From positions 62,001 through 126,000 of the forward strand of contig NZ_PKLZ01000003.1 of assembly GCF_002868715.1 (NCBI RefSeq): a stretch of DNA of 64,000 nucleotides, written 5' to 3'. The DNA comes from Kineobactrum sediminis. Its GTDB lineage: Bacteria > Pseudomonadota > Gammaproteobacteria > Pseudomonadales > Halieaceae. The notes under the pieces are model-generated. The model had not been told where the DNA came from, made no database searches, and saw only the letters and a list, made by a program, of their open reading frames with translations. Of the stretch, positions 17,070 to 27,854 are shown piece by piece (the stretch's first letter is position 1; each line of letters opens with the position of its first letter). The translations under genes and the position numbers were made by a program.

Positions 17070-18826
17070 GCCGCGCCCCACGCAAGACGGTCATCGCTCC
17101 CTGGCGTTTTTACCTGGTGGTGATTGCACTGTTGGCGCTGCCGACGCTGCTGGTTGGGCGGGTCTTGTCACTGCAGGTGCTGGACACTGATCGCGGTCGC
17201 AGTTTCCTGCAGAACCAGGGCGATCTTCGCTCAGTGCGTAATGCGGAGATACCCGCCTATCGCGGTGTGATTTCCGATCGGCGCGGCGAACCCCTGGCGG
17301 TGAGCACCCCGGTGATTTCGCTGTGGACGGATCCCGCAATTCTGGCCGGGGTAGAGGATCTGTCAGCGCTGGCAGGGGCTCTGGAAACTACCCCCTCGGC
17401 ACTGCGGGAACGGCTCGACAATTACGCGGGCAAGCGTTTCATTTACCTGCAGCGCCACCTCGTGCCCGTTGCCGCCCGCGACATACTGGCGCTGCGTATC
17501 CCGGGTGTGTATGGCAAGCGCGAATATCGCCGTTTCTACCCTGCGGGTGAGGTGGTGGGCCAGCTGGTCGGGTTTACCAATACCGACGGCGCCGGCATTA
17601 CCGGCCTGGAGCTCGCCTATGATGAATGGCTGAAAGGTGTTCCGGGCCAGAAGCAATACATCAAGGACCTGCACGGCGATGCGGTGCGTGATATCGGCGT
17701 GCTTGAGCCCGCGCGCCCGGGTAAGGATCTCAGGCTCAGCATTGACCTGCGACTGCAGTACCTGCATCACCAGGAATTACAGCGGGCAATGGCACTCACC
17801 GGTGCCAGCGCGGGCACTATTGTGACTCTGGACAGTCATACCGGCGAGGTGCTGGCGATGGTAAATCATCCCGTCTACAACCCGAACAGCCGCCGCGGTA
17901 TTACCCCGGCGCAGACTCGCAACCGGGCCATGACCGACATGTATGAGCCGGGCTCGACCATGAAGGCGTTTACCCTGGTGGCGGCGCTGGAAAGCGGTCG
18001 CTACTCGACGGAAACCCTTATTGATACATCGCCCGGGCGCATCAGGGTGGGTCGCAAAGTGTTTCCGGACCCGCGTGATTATGGTGAGATTACAGTGTCC
18101 CGTATTATTGAAAAATCGAGCCAGGTGGGCGTTACCCGCATTGCCCTGGATCTTGGTCACCAGCCCATTCTGGACGTCTTTGCCCGCTTCGGTATCGGCA
18201 GCATGCTGGCAACCGGTTTTCCCGGTGAGAGTGCGGGGCTATTGCCCAATCGCGAGCGCTGGAGCGATGTGGAAAAAGCGACCCTGGCATTCGGGTACGG
18301 CTTGACCGCCACTCCTTTACAGCTCGCCCACGCCTACAGTGCCTTTGCCAATGACGGTATCCTGCAGCCTGTGTCCCTGCTGGCGACCGGGCAGCCCGGT
18401 ACGGATGGCACGCGAATCATTTCAGGGGATCTGGCGGCGCAGGTGCTTACCGTATTGCAGCGGGTCACCGAAGAGCACGGTACTGCGCGGAAGGCACAGG
18501 TGCCCGGCTACCACGTGGGCGGAAAGACCGGTACGGTACACAAAGTGGGACCCGGCGGTTACCAGGATAACAAGTACATCGCCCTGTTTGCCGGTATTGC
18601 GCCCATAGAAGATCCCCGTTTTGTTACTGTAGTGATCATCAATGAGCCCCAGGGTGAAGCTTACGGGGGTGGCGCTGCCGCGGCGCCGGTTTTCTCCCGG
18701 GTGGCGCAGGGCACACTGCGGCTGTTGAATGTGCCACCGGAAGTGCCGGCGCCTGCCGAGCTGACGGTTGCCGCGCCGGCAAGTCATACCTCCGGGGCGA
18801 TACCCCGTGCGGAGGTGTCGGGATGA
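17066..18826 (+). CDS. ftsI: Peptidoglycan transpeptidase FtsI (PBP3)
   Basis: 586 aa. One N-terminal TM helix (about 13-35), a pedestal domain, then the transpeptidase domain. The active-site serine is in S297-T-M-K300 and the third motif is K487-T-G489. The second motif reads S351-S352-Q353 where class B PBPs normally have SxN (SSN in E. coli FtsI), an unusual Asn-to-Gln change. FtsI crosslinks septal peptidoglycan with FtsW as partner and is the target of aztreonam and cephalexin in relatives. The start overlaps ftsL and the stop overlaps murE (ATGA), so translation is coupled. Confidence 0.97.
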   Translation: MSRAPRKTVIAPWRFYLVVIALLALPTLLVGRVLSLQVLDTDRGRSFLQNQGDLRSVRNAEIPAYRGVISDRRGEPLAVSTPVISLWTDPAILAGVEDLSALAGALETTPSALRERLDNYAGKRFIYLQRHLVPVAARDILALRIPGVYGKREYRRFYPAGEVVGQLVGFTNTDGAGITGLELAYDEWLKGVPGQKQYIKDLHGDAVRDIGVLEPARPGKDLRLSIDLRLQYLHHQELQRAMALTGASAGTIVTLDSHTGEVLAMVNHPVYNPNSRRGITPAQTRNRAMTDMYEPGSTMKAFTLVAALESGRYSTETLIDTSPGRIRVGRKVFPDPRDYGEITVSRIIEKSSQVGVTRIALDLGHQPILDVFARFGIGSMLATGFPGESAGLLPNRERWSDVEKATLAFGYGLTATPLQLAHAYSAFANDGILQPVSLLATGQPGTDGTRIISGDLAAQVLTVLQRVTEEHGTARKAQVPGYHVGGKTGTVHKVGPGGYQDNKYIALFAGIAPIEDPRFVTVVIINEPQGEAYGGGAAAAPVFSRVAQGTLRLLNVPPEVPAPAELTVAAPASHTSGAIPRAEVSG

Positions 18827-20319
18827 TGGCGGCTACGGCAAGTGCCACCCGTGAAATGACGCTGTCCGCGTTGCTGGGCAGTTGCGCCGAGGGATTCACC
18901 GATGTGCGGGTCAGCGGCGTACAGCTGGATAGCCGGCGGGTAGGCCCCGGGGACCTGTTCCTGGCATTAGCGGGAGCCCGCCATGACGGGCGCCGCTTTA
19001 TCGAGCAGGCAATCACCGGTGGTGCGGCGGCCGTGGTGGCCGAGCCTCCGCTGGCGAATGGTGGGCCGGCGCTGCCGGTACCCGTGCTGGAACTGCCCGG
19101 GCTGGCCCGCGAGGCGGGTGTGATCGCTGCGCGCTTTTACGGTAACCCCAGCGCGAACCTGGACATCATCGGCATCACCGGCACCAACGGCAAAACCACC
19201 ACCAGTCGTCTGCTGGCGCAGTTGTTGCGTGCCACCGGACGGCGCTGTGGTGTTATCGGTACCCTCGGCACCGCTCTTGACGACAGTGTCACCGAGGCCG
19301 CCAATACTACCCCGGACCCGGTAACACTGCAGCAGCAACTTGCCAGTTGGCGTGACGAGGCTGTTGATTCGGTCAGTATGGAAGTGTCTTCCCATGCCCT
19401 GGACCAGGGTCGGCTGAATGGCACGACCTTTGCCATCGCCGTATTCACCAACCTGACCCGGGACCACCTGGATTACCACGGCACCATGGTGGCTTACGGG
19501 CGCAGTAAACTGAAACTGTTCACCACGCCGGGCCTGCGCCACGCGGTAGTGAACCTGGACGATCCGTATGCCGCCGAAGTACTCGCCAGTCTGCCTGCAG
19601 GCGTGGCGGCCTGGCGCTACTCCGCCGCGGGTCACCCGGATGCCGATATCCGGGTAACGGCGCCCCGGTTCCATACCGGCGGCGTGGAGGCTCAGCTTGT
19701 GACCCCCTGGGGACGCGGCGTTTTTGCCAGCCCGCTGCCGGCGGATTTCAATCTTGCCAATGTGGCGGCCGCGGTCACCTGCGCCGTATTGCTGGGCGCG
19801 GAACTGGCACCGACCCTGGCGGCAGTTGCCGGTCTGCGCGGTATTCCCGGCCGCATGCAGCTGATCCGCAATACGGTCGGGCTGCAGGTGATCGTCGATT
19901 ACGCCCATACCCCCGATGCACTGGCCCAGGCACTGCAGGCGCTGCGTCGCCATGTGTCCGGCCGTCTGCTGGTGGTGTTTGGTTGCGGTGGTGATCGCGA
20001 TAGGGCCAAGCGGGCATTGATGGGACGTGCCGCCTGTGCCGGTGCCGACCAGGTGATCCTGACCTCGGATAACCCACGCACGGAAGACCCGCTGGCGATT
20101 CTGGCCGATATCAACGCAGGTTGCAGCGGCTCGGATGTCCAGGTAGAGCCGGACCGCGCGCAGGCGATCGCCACTGTCATCGCCGAGGCGAGGCCGGGCG
20201 ACTGTGTACTGATCGCCGGCAAGGGGCACGAGGAATACCAGATTACCGGTACGCAACGGATACCGTTCAGTGATGTCGAGGTGGCCACCGCCGCACTTGC
20301 CAGGAGGGCATCGGCATGA
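18823..20319 (+). CDS. murE: UDP-MurNAc-L-Ala-D-Glu:meso-DAP ligase MurE
   Basis: 498 aa. P-loop GITGTNGKTTTSRLLAQLL, central ligase blocks NLTRDHLDYHGTM and VDYAHTPDALAQAL, and the DNPR motif (SDNPRTEDPL) that selects meso-diaminopimelate over lysine. So the peptidoglycan is DAP type, as expected for a gammaproteobacterium. Cytoplasmic third ligase in precursor synthesis. Coupled to ftsI upstream and murF downstream by four-base overlaps. Confidence 0.98.
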   Translation: MMAATASATREMTLSALLGSCAEGFTDVRVSGVQLDSRRVGPGDLFLALAGARHDGRRFIEQAITGGAAAVVAEPPLANGGPALPVPVLELPGLAREAGVIAARFYGNPSANLDIIGITGTNGKTTTSRLLAQLLRATGRRCGVIGTLGTALDDSVTEAANTTPDPVTLQQQLASWRDEAVDSVSMEVSSHALDQGRLNGTTFAIAVFTNLTRDHLDYHGTMVAYGRSKLKLFTTPGLRHAVVNLDDPYAAEVLASLPAGVAAWRYSAAGHPDADIRVTAPRFHTGGVEAQLVTPWGRGVFASPLPADFNLANVAAAVTCAVLLGAELAPTLAAVAGLRGIPGRMQLIRNTVGLQVIVDYAHTPDALAQALQALRRHVSGRLLVVFGCGGDRDRAKRALMGRAACAGADQVILTSDNPRTEDPLAILADINAGCSGSDVQVEPDRAQAIATVIAEARPGDCVLIAGKGHEEYQITGTQRIPFSDVEVATAALARRASA

Positions 20320-21680
20320 TGCGTGCATTCACACTCAGCGAACTGGAAAAGCCCCTGCAGGCAAGGCTCTCTGGCGCCGACACCACCATTACCCGGGTGA
20401 GTACCGACAGTCGGGCCATCGGCCCCGGTGACTTGTTTGTTGCTCTGGAGGGCGAACATTTTGATGGCCACGATTTCCTTGAGGTAGTGGCCGCGGCGGG
20501 TGCTGCCGCCGCAGTGGTCAGCCGACCGGTCAAGACCAGCCTGCCCGTGTTGCAGGTAGCGGATACCCAGCGCGCCCTGGGCTATCTGGGCGCCTATAAC
20601 CGCTCCCTTTACCAGGGGCAGCTGGTGGCGATTACCGGCAGCAATGGCAAGACCACGGTCAAGGGCCTGGTCAGCGCGATACTGGCCCGTCGTGGTCCCA
20701 CCCTGGCGACAGAGGGCAACCTCAACAATGAAATCGGGGTGCCGTTAACCCTGTTGCAGCTGGCTCCCGAACACGCTTTTGCGGTGGTGGAGATGGGCGC
20801 TGCGGGCCCCGGCCACATTGCCTGGCTGTGTGAACTGGCACGCCCGGATGTAGCCCTGCTGCTCAACGCCATGCCGGCCCACCTGCAGGGCTTTGGCAGT
20901 CTTGAGGGCGTTGCGGCCGGCAAGGGCGAGATCTACGAGGGGCTGGCCGGTGCCGGCACGGCGATCATCAATGCCGACCAGCCCTGGGCCGCGCGCTGGC
21001 GGAGCCGCGCAGGTACCGCCGCCATGCTCGATTATGGCCTCGAGCATCCGGCAGCCATCAGTGCCAACACGATTCAGTCTCGCGGGGTTGCCGGCATCAG
21101 CTTTATCGCCAGCACCCCCGCTGGCGACGCCCCTATCCGCTTGCAGCTGCCTGGTCGGCACAACGTTGCCAATGCCCTGGCGGCGATTGCCGCGGGTCTC
21201 GCCTGTGGCCTCACCCTGGCCGAAATCACCGCGGGACTGGCCAGTGTGCAGCCACAGCCAGGTCGCGGCGCCCTGCATCGGGGTCTGGCGGGCGCCACCG
21301 TGGTGGATGACACCTATAACGCCAACCCGGGCTCGGTACACGCAGCTATTGACCTTCTGGCGAGCTGCCAGGGTCGCCGTACCCTGATTCTGGGAGCCAT
21401 GCTGGAGTTGGGCGCTGACAGTGAATCCCTGCATGAAGCGGCGGGCCGCTACGCCCGGGAGCGCGGCATTGAACGTTTTTGCGGTGTCGGGCCCGAACTG
21501 GCCGGGGCGGTGGCGGCGTTCGGCCACGGCGAATGGTATGCCGATTGCGGCGCTGCCATCGCAGCACTTGCCGACAGTTTTGATGAGCGGGATACCGTGC
21601 TGATAAAAGGTTCCCGGGGGGCGGCCATGGAGCGAGTGCTGGCCGCACTGGTGCAACAACAGAAGGAGGCCCGGAGCTGA
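20316..21680 (+). CDS. murF: UDP-MurNAc-tripeptide:D-Ala-D-Ala ligase MurF
   Basis: 454 aa. Mur ligase motifs are [49 protein letters not shown] and [16 protein letters not shown]. It adds D-Ala-D-Ala made by DdlB (same cluster) to the tripeptide, completing the UDP-MurNAc-pentapeptide. The stop shares one base with the mraY start (TGATG). Confidence 0.98.
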   Translation: MMRAFTLSELEKPLQARLSGADTTITRVSTDSRAIGPGDLFVALEGEHFDGHDFLEVVAAAGAAAAVVSRPVKTSLPVLQVADTQRALGYLGAYNRSLYQGQLVAITGSNGKTTVKGLVSAILARRGPTLATEGNLNNEIGVPLTLLQLAPEHAFAVVEMGAAGPGHIAWLCELARPDVALLLNAMPAHLQGFGSLEGVAAGKGEIYEGLAGAGTAIINADQPWAARWRSRAGTAAMLDYGLEHPAAISANTIQSRGVAGISFIASTPAGDAPIRLQLPGRHNVANALAAIAAGLACGLTLAEITAGLASVQPQPGRGALHRGLAGATVVDDTYNANPGSVHAAIDLLASCQGRRTLILGAMLELGADSESLHEAAGRYARERGIERFCGVGPELAGAVAAFGHGEWYADCGAAIAALADSFDERDTVLIKGSRGAAMERVLAALVQQQKEARS

Positions 21681-22762
21681 TGTTGTTGTTCCTCGCAGAG
21701 TATCTCACCCAGTTTGCGACCGGCTTCCAGGTATTTCAGTACCTGACCCTGCGCGGCATTCTCGGCGCCGGTACGGCGCTGATTATTTCCCTGCTGGTAG
21801 GGCCGGCGATGATCCGGCAGCTTAACGTCTACCAGGTGGGGCAGTCCGTGCGCAGCGACGGGCCGCAGTCGCACCTGAGCAAATCAGGCACCCCCACAAT
21901 GGGCGGCGCGCTGATCCTGGTGGCAATCGCCATCAGTACGCTGTTGTGGGCCGACCTGCGCAATGACTATGTCTGGATTGCCCTGGGGGTTACCGCGGTA
22001 TTCGGGGCGGTAGGCTGGGTAGATGACTATCGCAAGGTAGTAGAGCGTGACTCCCGGGGTCTGCCGGCGCGCTGGAAATACCTGTGGCAATCGGTGGCCG
22101 GTTTGGCGGCGGCCCTGTACCTGTATTTCGCATTTGATACCGCGGTGACCACAGAGCTCTACATTCCCTTTTTCAAGGATTTCGCCTGGAGCATGGGTCC
22201 GCTGTTTATAGTGCTCACCTATTTCGTGATTGTCGGCTCGAGTAATGCCGTTAACCTGACCGACGGCCTTGACGGCCTCGCCATCCTGCCCACGGTAATG
22301 GTGGGTACCGCCCTGGGGCTGATAGCCTACCTGACCGGGCATGCGGACTTTGCGGATTATCTGCAAATTCCCTATGTGGCCGGCAGTGGCGAACTGGCGG
22401 TGTTCTGTGGCGCCATCGCCGGTGCCGGCCTGGGCTTTCTCTGGTTCAATACTTACCCCGCCCAGGTGTTCATGGGCGATGTCGGCGCACTGGCACTGGG
22501 CGCTGCGCTGGGCACCGTCGCGGTCATTACCCGCCACGAGATCGTATTTTTCATTATGGGCGGCATCTTCGTACTGGAAACGGTATCCGTCATTTTGCAG
22601 GTGGCCTCGTTCAAGCTTACCGGCAAACGCATCTTCAGGATGGCGCCCATTCATCACCATTTCGAACTGAAAGGCTGGCCGGAACCGCGGGTGATCGTGC
22701 GCTTCTGGATTATTACCGTAATGCTGGTCCTGTTCGGGCTGGCCACTTTGAAATTACGTTAG
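21680..22762 (+). CDS. mraY: Phospho-MurNAc-pentapeptide transferase MraY
   Basis: 360 aa, ten membrane helices. Conserved polar loops include [59 protein letters not shown] and the cytoplasmic [24 protein letters not shown] end. It transfers phospho-MurNAc-pentapeptide to undecaprenyl phosphate to give lipid I. Immediately after murF. Confidence 0.98.
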   Translation: MLLFLAEYLTQFATGFQVFQYLTLRGILGAGTALIISLLVGPAMIRQLNVYQVGQSVRSDGPQSHLSKSGTPTMGGALILVAIAISTLLWADLRNDYVWIALGVTAVFGAVGWVDDYRKVVERDSRGLPARWKYLWQSVAGLAAALYLYFAFDTAVTTELYIPFFKDFAWSMGPLFIVLTYFVIVGSSNAVNLTDGLDGLAILPTVMVGTALGLIAYLTGHADFADYLQIPYVAGSGELAVFCGAIAGAGLGFLWFNTYPAQVFMGDVGALALGAALGTVAVITRHEIVFFIMGGIFVLETVSVILQVASFKLTGKRIFRMAPIHHHFELKGWPEPRVIVRFWIITVMLVLFGLATLKLR

Positions 22763-22784
22763 GCAGACCGGGAGTGCATCGACA

Positions 22785-24146
22785 GTGATACAGGGGCTAA
22801 TAGCAAGCAGCGGCGGCGGGGTCATTTTTGGCCTCGGTGTTACCGGCTTGTCGGTTGCCCGCCACTGGTATCGGCAGGGCCTGCGCTTTACCGTGATTGA
22901 CACCCGTGCAGCACCCCCGGAACTGGCTACCCTGAACCGCGAAATGCCCGAGGTACCGGTCTTTGCCGGTGACATTCCCGAATCGGTGATCACCGCGGGT
23001 GGCGAGTGGATAGTCAGCCCGGGTATTGCCCTGGATGCGCCGCTGGTGCAACGCGCCATTGCCGCCGGCGCGGTGATCATGGGTGATATCGACCTGTTCA
23101 TGCGCGAGGCGCAGGTGCCGGTGGTGGGTATTACCGGCTCCAATGCCAAGTCCACGGTGACCGCGTTGCTGGGCGCCATGGCAGGGGAGGCCGGGCTGAA
23201 TGTGGGCATCGGCGGCAATCTCGGTACGCCGGCGCTGGACCTGCTGGCAGCCGAGCGCGAACTTTATGTGCTGGAGCTGTCGAGTTTCCAGCTGGAGCGG
23301 GCCGGCGACCTGGGGCTGGCTGTGGCGACCGTACTTAACGTCAGCGCTGACCATCTGGATCGCCACGGCAGCCTGCAGCACTATCACCAGGCCAAGCACC
23401 GGATCTTTCGCGGCTGCCTGAAGGCGGTGGTTAATCGCGATGACCCACTTACCCTGCCACTGGTTGCAGCGAGTGTGCCGGTAATCAGCTGGCGCCTGCG
23501 GGAGCCTGAACTGGGGGCCTTCGGTCTGCGCAATGTTGACGGTACCGAGACGCTGTGTTTCGGTTTTGAGCCGTTGTTGGCCGCGACGGACCTGGGCATG
23601 GCCGGACGCCATAACGTGGCAAATGCATTGGCGGCTTTTGCCCTGGGCCATGCCGCCGGTTTGCCGATGGCCGCCATGGTCACCGCCGCGCGAACCTTCC
23701 GCGGGCTGCCACATCGTTGCCAGGTGGTGACGGAACGCAACGGGGTGCGCTTCGTCAATGACTCCAAGGGCACTAATCCCGGTGCTACGGTTGCCGCCCT
23801 GAACGGGCTGGCTGCGGGGGAGCATACGGTAATCCTGATCGCCGGTGGCGTGGCCAAGGGTGCCGATTTCGGTTCCCTGCGACCCGCCGTACAGGCTCAT
23901 TGCAAGGCCCTGGTCCTGCTGGGCGAGGCAAGCGCGGAGCTGGAGCAGTCCCTGGGGGATATCGTGACCTGCTACCGCGCCGGGGATATGGCCGACGCGG
24001 TGGCCCAGGCCGAGGCAGTGGCCCGGCGGGGTGAGGTGGTGCTGCTGTCTCCGGCCTGCGCCAGTTTCGACATGTTTGAGGGCTACGCCGCCCGGGGTGA
24101 CGCCTTTGTGCGCGCGGTGCAGTCGTTGCCGGAGGCGCAGTCATGA
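22785..24146 (+). CDS. murD: UDP-MurNAc-L-Ala:D-Glu ligase MurD
   Basis: 453 aa, GTG start at 22785 with GGAG ten bases upstream. It shows the N-terminal nucleotide loop VIFGLGVTGLSVARHW, the P-loop VGITGSNAKSTVTALLG (Ala replaces the usual Gly in GKST), LNVSADHLDRHGS, and VNDSKGTNPGATVAAL. Adds D-glutamate to UDP-MurNAc-L-Ala. Overlaps the ftsW start by four bases. Confidence 0.97.
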   Translation: MIQGLIASSGGGVIFGLGVTGLSVARHWYRQGLRFTVIDTRAAPPELATLNREMPEVPVFAGDIPESVITAGGEWIVSPGIALDAPLVQRAIAAGAVIMGDIDLFMREAQVPVVGITGSNAKSTVTALLGAMAGEAGLNVGIGGNLGTPALDLLAAERELYVLELSSFQLERAGDLGLAVATVLNVSADHLDRHGSLQHYHQAKHRIFRGCLKAVVNRDDPLTLPLVAASVPVISWRLREPELGAFGLRNVDGTETLCFGFEPLLAATDLGMAGRHNVANALAAFALGHAAGLPMAAMVTAARTFRGLPHRCQVVTERNGVRFVNDSKGTNPGATVAALNGLAAGEHTVILIAGGVAKGADFGSLRPAVQAHCKALVLLGEASAELEQSLGDIVTCYRAGDMADAVAQAEAVARRGEVVLLSPACASFDMFEGYAARGDAFVRAVQSLPEAQS

Positions 24147-25309
24147 TCTCTCTGCGCGAGCGCCTGCCTATGGACCCGACCCTGCTACTTCTCGGCCTGG
24201 CCCTGATGGCTGTGGGCCTGGTGGCAATCAGCTCCGCCTCGGTGGAATACGGTACCTTTCATCATGACAATGGCTGGTATCACACGCAGCGTCACCTGTT
24301 CTACCTGGTGGTCTCCCTGGCCGTGGCGACCGGTGCCTACTTCGTGCCGGCGCAATTCTGGCTGGCAACCGGCTGGTTCTGGCTGCTGGGCGGCGTGGCG
24401 CTGCTGGTGCTGGTGCTGCTGCCGGGTGTCGGCAAGGATGTCAACGGTTCGCAGCGCTGGCTGCCACTGGGGCCGTTCACCCTGCAGGCCTCGGAATTCG
24501 CCAAGTTTACGGTCCTGATATACCTCGCCGGCTATCTGGTTCGCCATGGTGACGAATTGCGCAGTCGCTGGCAGGGTTTTGCCAAGCCCATGGCAGTACT
24601 GCTGCTGGTGAGCGTACTGTTAATGGCGGAGCCGGACTTCGGCGCGACCGTTATCCTGGTTGTCACCGCCTTCGGCATGCTCTTTCTCGCCGGGGTCAAG
24701 CTCACCAGTTTCCTCGGGGTCATGTCGCTGAGTGTGGCTGGCCTGGTAGCGCTGGTATTTGCCGCGCCCTACCGTGTTGCGCGGTTGACCGCTTATACCG
24801 ATCCCTGGGCTGATCCCTACGGCAGCGGTTTCCAGTTGATCCAGTCACTGATTGCGTTCGGTCGCGGCGAGTGGGTGGGCGTGGGTCTGGGGAACAGTAT
24901 CCAGAAGCTCTTTTACCTGCCGGAAGCGCATACCGATTTCGTGTTCTCGATCTGGGCGGAAGAAACCGGGTTTTTAGGGGCAATGCTGGTAATTGGCCTG
25001 TTTGTGGCTTTGATCGGTCGCATTTTGTGGGTGGCGCGCCAGGCCCAGATAGTGGGCGATGAGTTTGGTGCCAACCTCTGTTTTGGCGTGGCGCTGGTAT
25101 TTTCCGGGCAGGCTTTCGTGAATATCGGGGTGAGCTCGGGGCTGCTGCCTACCAAGGGCCTGACCCTGCCCTTTGTCAGCTATGGCGGCAGTAGCCTGAT
25201 CGTGTGCTGCACCATGCTGGCATTGGTACTGCGTATTGAGCGCGACCTGTGCGTGGCGCCGTCCCGCAAAGCGGCTGCACCTGCCAATAAAAAGAGGGCG
25301 CGCGCATGA
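24143..25309 (+). CDS. ftsW: Septal peptidoglycan glycosyltransferase FtsW
   Basis: 388 aa SEDS-family membrane protein with about ten TM helices. Characteristic segments are GVGKDVNGSQRWLPLGPFTLQ, the catalytic-Asp region AEPDFGATVILVVTAF, and the loop FGRGEWVGVGLGNSIQKLFYLPEAHTDFVF (split by position: 24856-24945), ending with GLLPTKGLTLPFVSYGGSS. It polymerises lipid II with FtsI. Translationally coupled to murD and murG. Confidence 0.97.
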   Translation: MISLRERLPMDPTLLLLGLALMAVGLVAISSASVEYGTFHHDNGWYHTQRHLFYLVVSLAVATGAYFVPAQFWLATGWFWLLGGVALLVLVLLPGVGKDVNGSQRWLPLGPFTLQASEFAKFTVLIYLAGYLVRHGDELRSRWQGFAKPMAVLLLVSVLLMAEPDFGATVILVVTAFGMLFLAGVKLTSFLGVMSLSVAGLVALVFAAPYRVARLTAYTDPWADPYGSGFQLIQSLIAFGRGEWVGVGLGNSIQKLFYLPEAHTDFVFSIWAEETGFLGAMLVIGLFVALIGRILWVARQAQIVGDEFGANLCFGVALVFSGQAFVNIGVSSGLLPTKGLTLPFVSYGGSSLIVCCTMLALVLRIERDLCVAPSRKAAAPANKKRARA

Positions 25310-26421
25310 GCCTGCCACCCCTGATCCTGATCATGGCCGGTGGTACTGGCGGCCACGTCTATCCTGCGCTGGCGGTAGCCGTTGAGCTGCGCGAGCGCGG
25401 CTACCGGGTGGAGTGGGTGGGAACCTCGCGCGGCCTGGAAGCCCGGGTCGTTCCGGCTGCGGGTATTGTTTTGCATGCATTGCCGGTGCGGGGAGTGCGT
25501 GGCAAGAACATCCTGCACACGCTCCTGGGCCTGTGGCTGCTGTTGTGGTCTTCGCTGCTGGCGCTGCGACTGGTCTGGCGACTGGCACCAGCCTGTGTGG
25601 TGGGTATGGGTGGTTACGCGGCGGGGCCCGCGGGTGTCGCAGCATGGTTGCTGCGCAAGCCTTTGTTGATTCACGAACAGAATGCAATCGCAGGCACCAC
25701 CAACCGCATGCTCGCACCGCTGGCTAAAGCTGTGGTGTGCGGGTTTCCCGGTGCCTTTGCCGACGGCCGGGCTGTACAGGTCCTGGGCAATCCGGTGCGT
25801 CGCGAGCTGCTCTCGACCGCCGCAGAACAGCCCTGGGACTATAGCGGCCAGCGTCCCCTGCGGCTACTGGTGCTGGGAGGAAGCCTGGGTGCGCAACCGC
25901 TCAATACACTGTTGCCGGACGCGCTGCGCAAATTGCGCAGGCAGGCGGGCGAGGGTGTGGTTGAGGTCTGGCACCAGGCCGGGAATGCGCACGTGGACGA
26001 CCTGGGCAAGGAGTATGGCGAGATGCTCGAACACGGTGTTCGGGTCAGTGCATTTATTGAAGACATGGCCGCCGCCTACGGCTGGGCCGACCTGGTGATT
26101 TGTCGCGCCGGGGCGCTTACGGTTGCAGAGCTGGCGATCATGGGGCGGCCGTCGCTGCTGGTGCCGTTGCCCCATGCGATTGACGATCACCAGAGCGCCA
26201 ATGCCCGCGCGCTCGCCGACCACGGCGCTGCCCTGTTGCTGCGTCAGCGCGAGCTCAAGGCGGCCGACCTGGCGGCGACACTCGCGGGCTATATCGCCAA
26301 TCCCCAGCGTCTCGCGGCCATGGCCGCGGCAACGTCCGCAGCCGCGCGTCCGCGGGCTACCGAGCAGGTTGCCGATCTGTGTGAGGCGCTGTGCGCAAAC
26401 ACCTCAGGGAGCACGCGATGA
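25306..26421 (+). CDS. murG: Lipid II synthase MurG
   Basis: 371 aa, GT28 family. N-terminal [16 protein letters not shown] glycine loop, then [29 protein letters not shown] and the UDP-GlcNAc site [25 protein letters not shown] (positions 26098-26172). It adds GlcNAc to lipid I at the inner face of the membrane. Stop overlaps the murC ATG. Confidence 0.98.
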   Translation: MSLPPLILIMAGGTGGHVYPALAVAVELRERGYRVEWVGTSRGLEARVVPAAGIVLHALPVRGVRGKNILHTLLGLWLLLWSSLLALRLVWRLAPACVVGMGGYAAGPAGVAAWLLRKPLLIHEQNAIAGTTNRMLAPLAKAVVCGFPGAFADGRAVQVLGNPVRRELLSTAAEQPWDYSGQRPLRLLVLGGSLGAQPLNTLLPDALRKLRRQAGEGVVEVWHQAGNAHVDDLGKEYGEMLEHGVRVSAFIEDMAAAYGWADLVICRAGALTVAELAIMGRPSLLVPLPHAIDDHQSANARALADHGAALLLRQRELKAADLAATLAGYIANPQRLAAMAAATSAAARPRATEQVADLCEALCANTSGSTR

Positions 26422-27854
26422 ATGACACTAACCTTTACAGCGTGCCCGAAATGCGGCGCATCCGCCGGATCCACATGATCGGTATCGGCGGCTCCGGCAT
26501 GAGTGGTATTGCCGAGGTGCTGGTTAACCTCGGCTATGAAGTCTGCGGCTCTGACCTGCGTGCCAGCTCGGTCACCGAACGCCTGCAGCAGAAAGGAATC
26601 GACGTGTTTTTCGGTCACGCGGCGGCCCACGTGCGTGGCGCGAATGTGGTGGTCAGTTCCAGTGCGGTACACGACGACAACCCCGAAGTGGTCGCCGCCA
26701 AAGCCGCGCGTATTCCGGTGGTGCCGCGGGCGGAAATGCTGGCGGAACTGATGCGTTACCGCCACGGCATAGCAGTAGCCGGCACACATGGGAAAACCAC
26801 CACCACCAGCCTGATTGCCGCGATATTCGGCGAGGCGGGCCTGGATCCGACTTTTGTCATCGGTGGCCTGGTCAACAGCACCGGCAGCAACGCCCAGCTC
26901 GGCGCCAGTCGCTTTCTGGTTGCCGAGGCCGATGAGAGTGACGCTTCCTTCCTGCACCTGCAGCCGATGGTGACAGTGGTGACCAATATCGAAGCAGACC
27001 ACATGGAGACCTACGGCGGCGATTTTTCGGTATTGCGCGGCACTTTTCTGGAATTCCTGCATAACCTGCCATTTTACGGACTGGCGGTGCTGTGCCTGGA
27101 TGACCCGGTAGTGGCCGGCCTGTTGCCCGACCTGGCGCGCCAGTTTGCGACCTACGGCACCGCAGCGGACGCCGATTACCGCATCACCGACATCGACCGC
27201 CAGGGCCTGGCCACGGCGTTCACGGTGCACCGGCCCGGCAGCCTGGCGCCCCTGGCGGTGCACCTGAATATGCCCGGCCAGCACAATGTACTCAACGCAA
27301 CCGCGGCCATAGCCGTTGCCAGCGATGAAGGCGTGGACGATGCCGCGATCCTGCGCGGGCTGGCGAACTTTGGCGGTGTGGGTCGCCGTTTCAGTGTACT
27401 GGGCGAACTGCAACTGGCCGGCGGCAGCGCCCTGCTGGTGGATGACTACGGCCACCATCCCACGGAGGTCCGCGCCACCCTGGACTCCGCGCGCCAGGCC
27501 TGGCCGGACCGCAGGGTGGTCATGATTTACCAGCCTCATCGCTATTCCCGGACCCGCGACCTGTACGAGGATTTTGTGGCCGTGCTGTCGCGTTGTGATG
27601 CGCTGCTTTTGCTGGAGGTCTATGCGGCCGGGGAAGATCCCGTTCCCGGTGCCGACAGCCGCAGCCTTACCCGCAGCATTCGCCAGCGCGGCCAGGTGGA
27701 ACCGGTTTTTGTCGAGAGCACGGATGAAATGGCAACCGTACTGCGCGGCATCCTGCGCGATGGCGATGTGCTGATCACCCAGGGTGCGGGCAACATAGGC
27801 CGGCTGGCCCAGGACCTGTACGCCCTGGGCAGTCTTGTGGAGGTCGGCCAATGA
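26418..27854 (+). CDS. murC: UDP-MurNAc:L-Ala ligase MurC
   Basis: 478 aa from ATG 26418, which overlaps the murG stop (ATGA) and has AGGGAG six bases upstream; the GTG at 26391 inside murG is less likely. Motifs: [73 protein letters not shown] and [12 protein letters not shown]. First Mur ligase of the pathway. Confidence 0.98.
   Translation: MNDTNLYSVPEMRRIRRIHMIGIGGSGMSGIAEVLVNLGYEVCGSDLRASSVTERLQQKGIDVFFGHAAAHVRGANVVVSSSAVHDDNPEVVAAKAARIPVVPRAEMLAELMRYRHGIAVAGTHGKTTTTSLIAAIFGEAGLDPTFVIGGLVNSTGSNAQLGASRFLVAEADESDASFLHLQPMVTVVTNIEADHMETYGGDFSVLRGTFLEFLHNLPFYGLAVLCLDDPVVAGLLPDLARQFATYGTAADADYRITDIDRQGLATAFTVHRPGSLAPLAVHLNMPGQHNVLNATAAIAVASDEGVDDAAILRGLANFGGVGRRFSVLGELQLAGGSALLVDDYGHHPTEVRATLDSARQAWPDRRVVMIYQPHRYSRTRDLYEDFVAVLSRCDALLLLEVYAAGEDPVPGADSRSLTRSIRQRGQVEPVFVESTDEMATVLRGILRDGDVLITQGAGNIGRLAQDLYALGSLVEVGQ

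Noticed and set aside
22785-24146. MurD P-loop reads GSNAKST and not GTNGKST
   Set aside because: Looked like a damaged site, but MurD enzymes commonly have GTNGKST/GSNAKST variation, so this is not evidence of loss.
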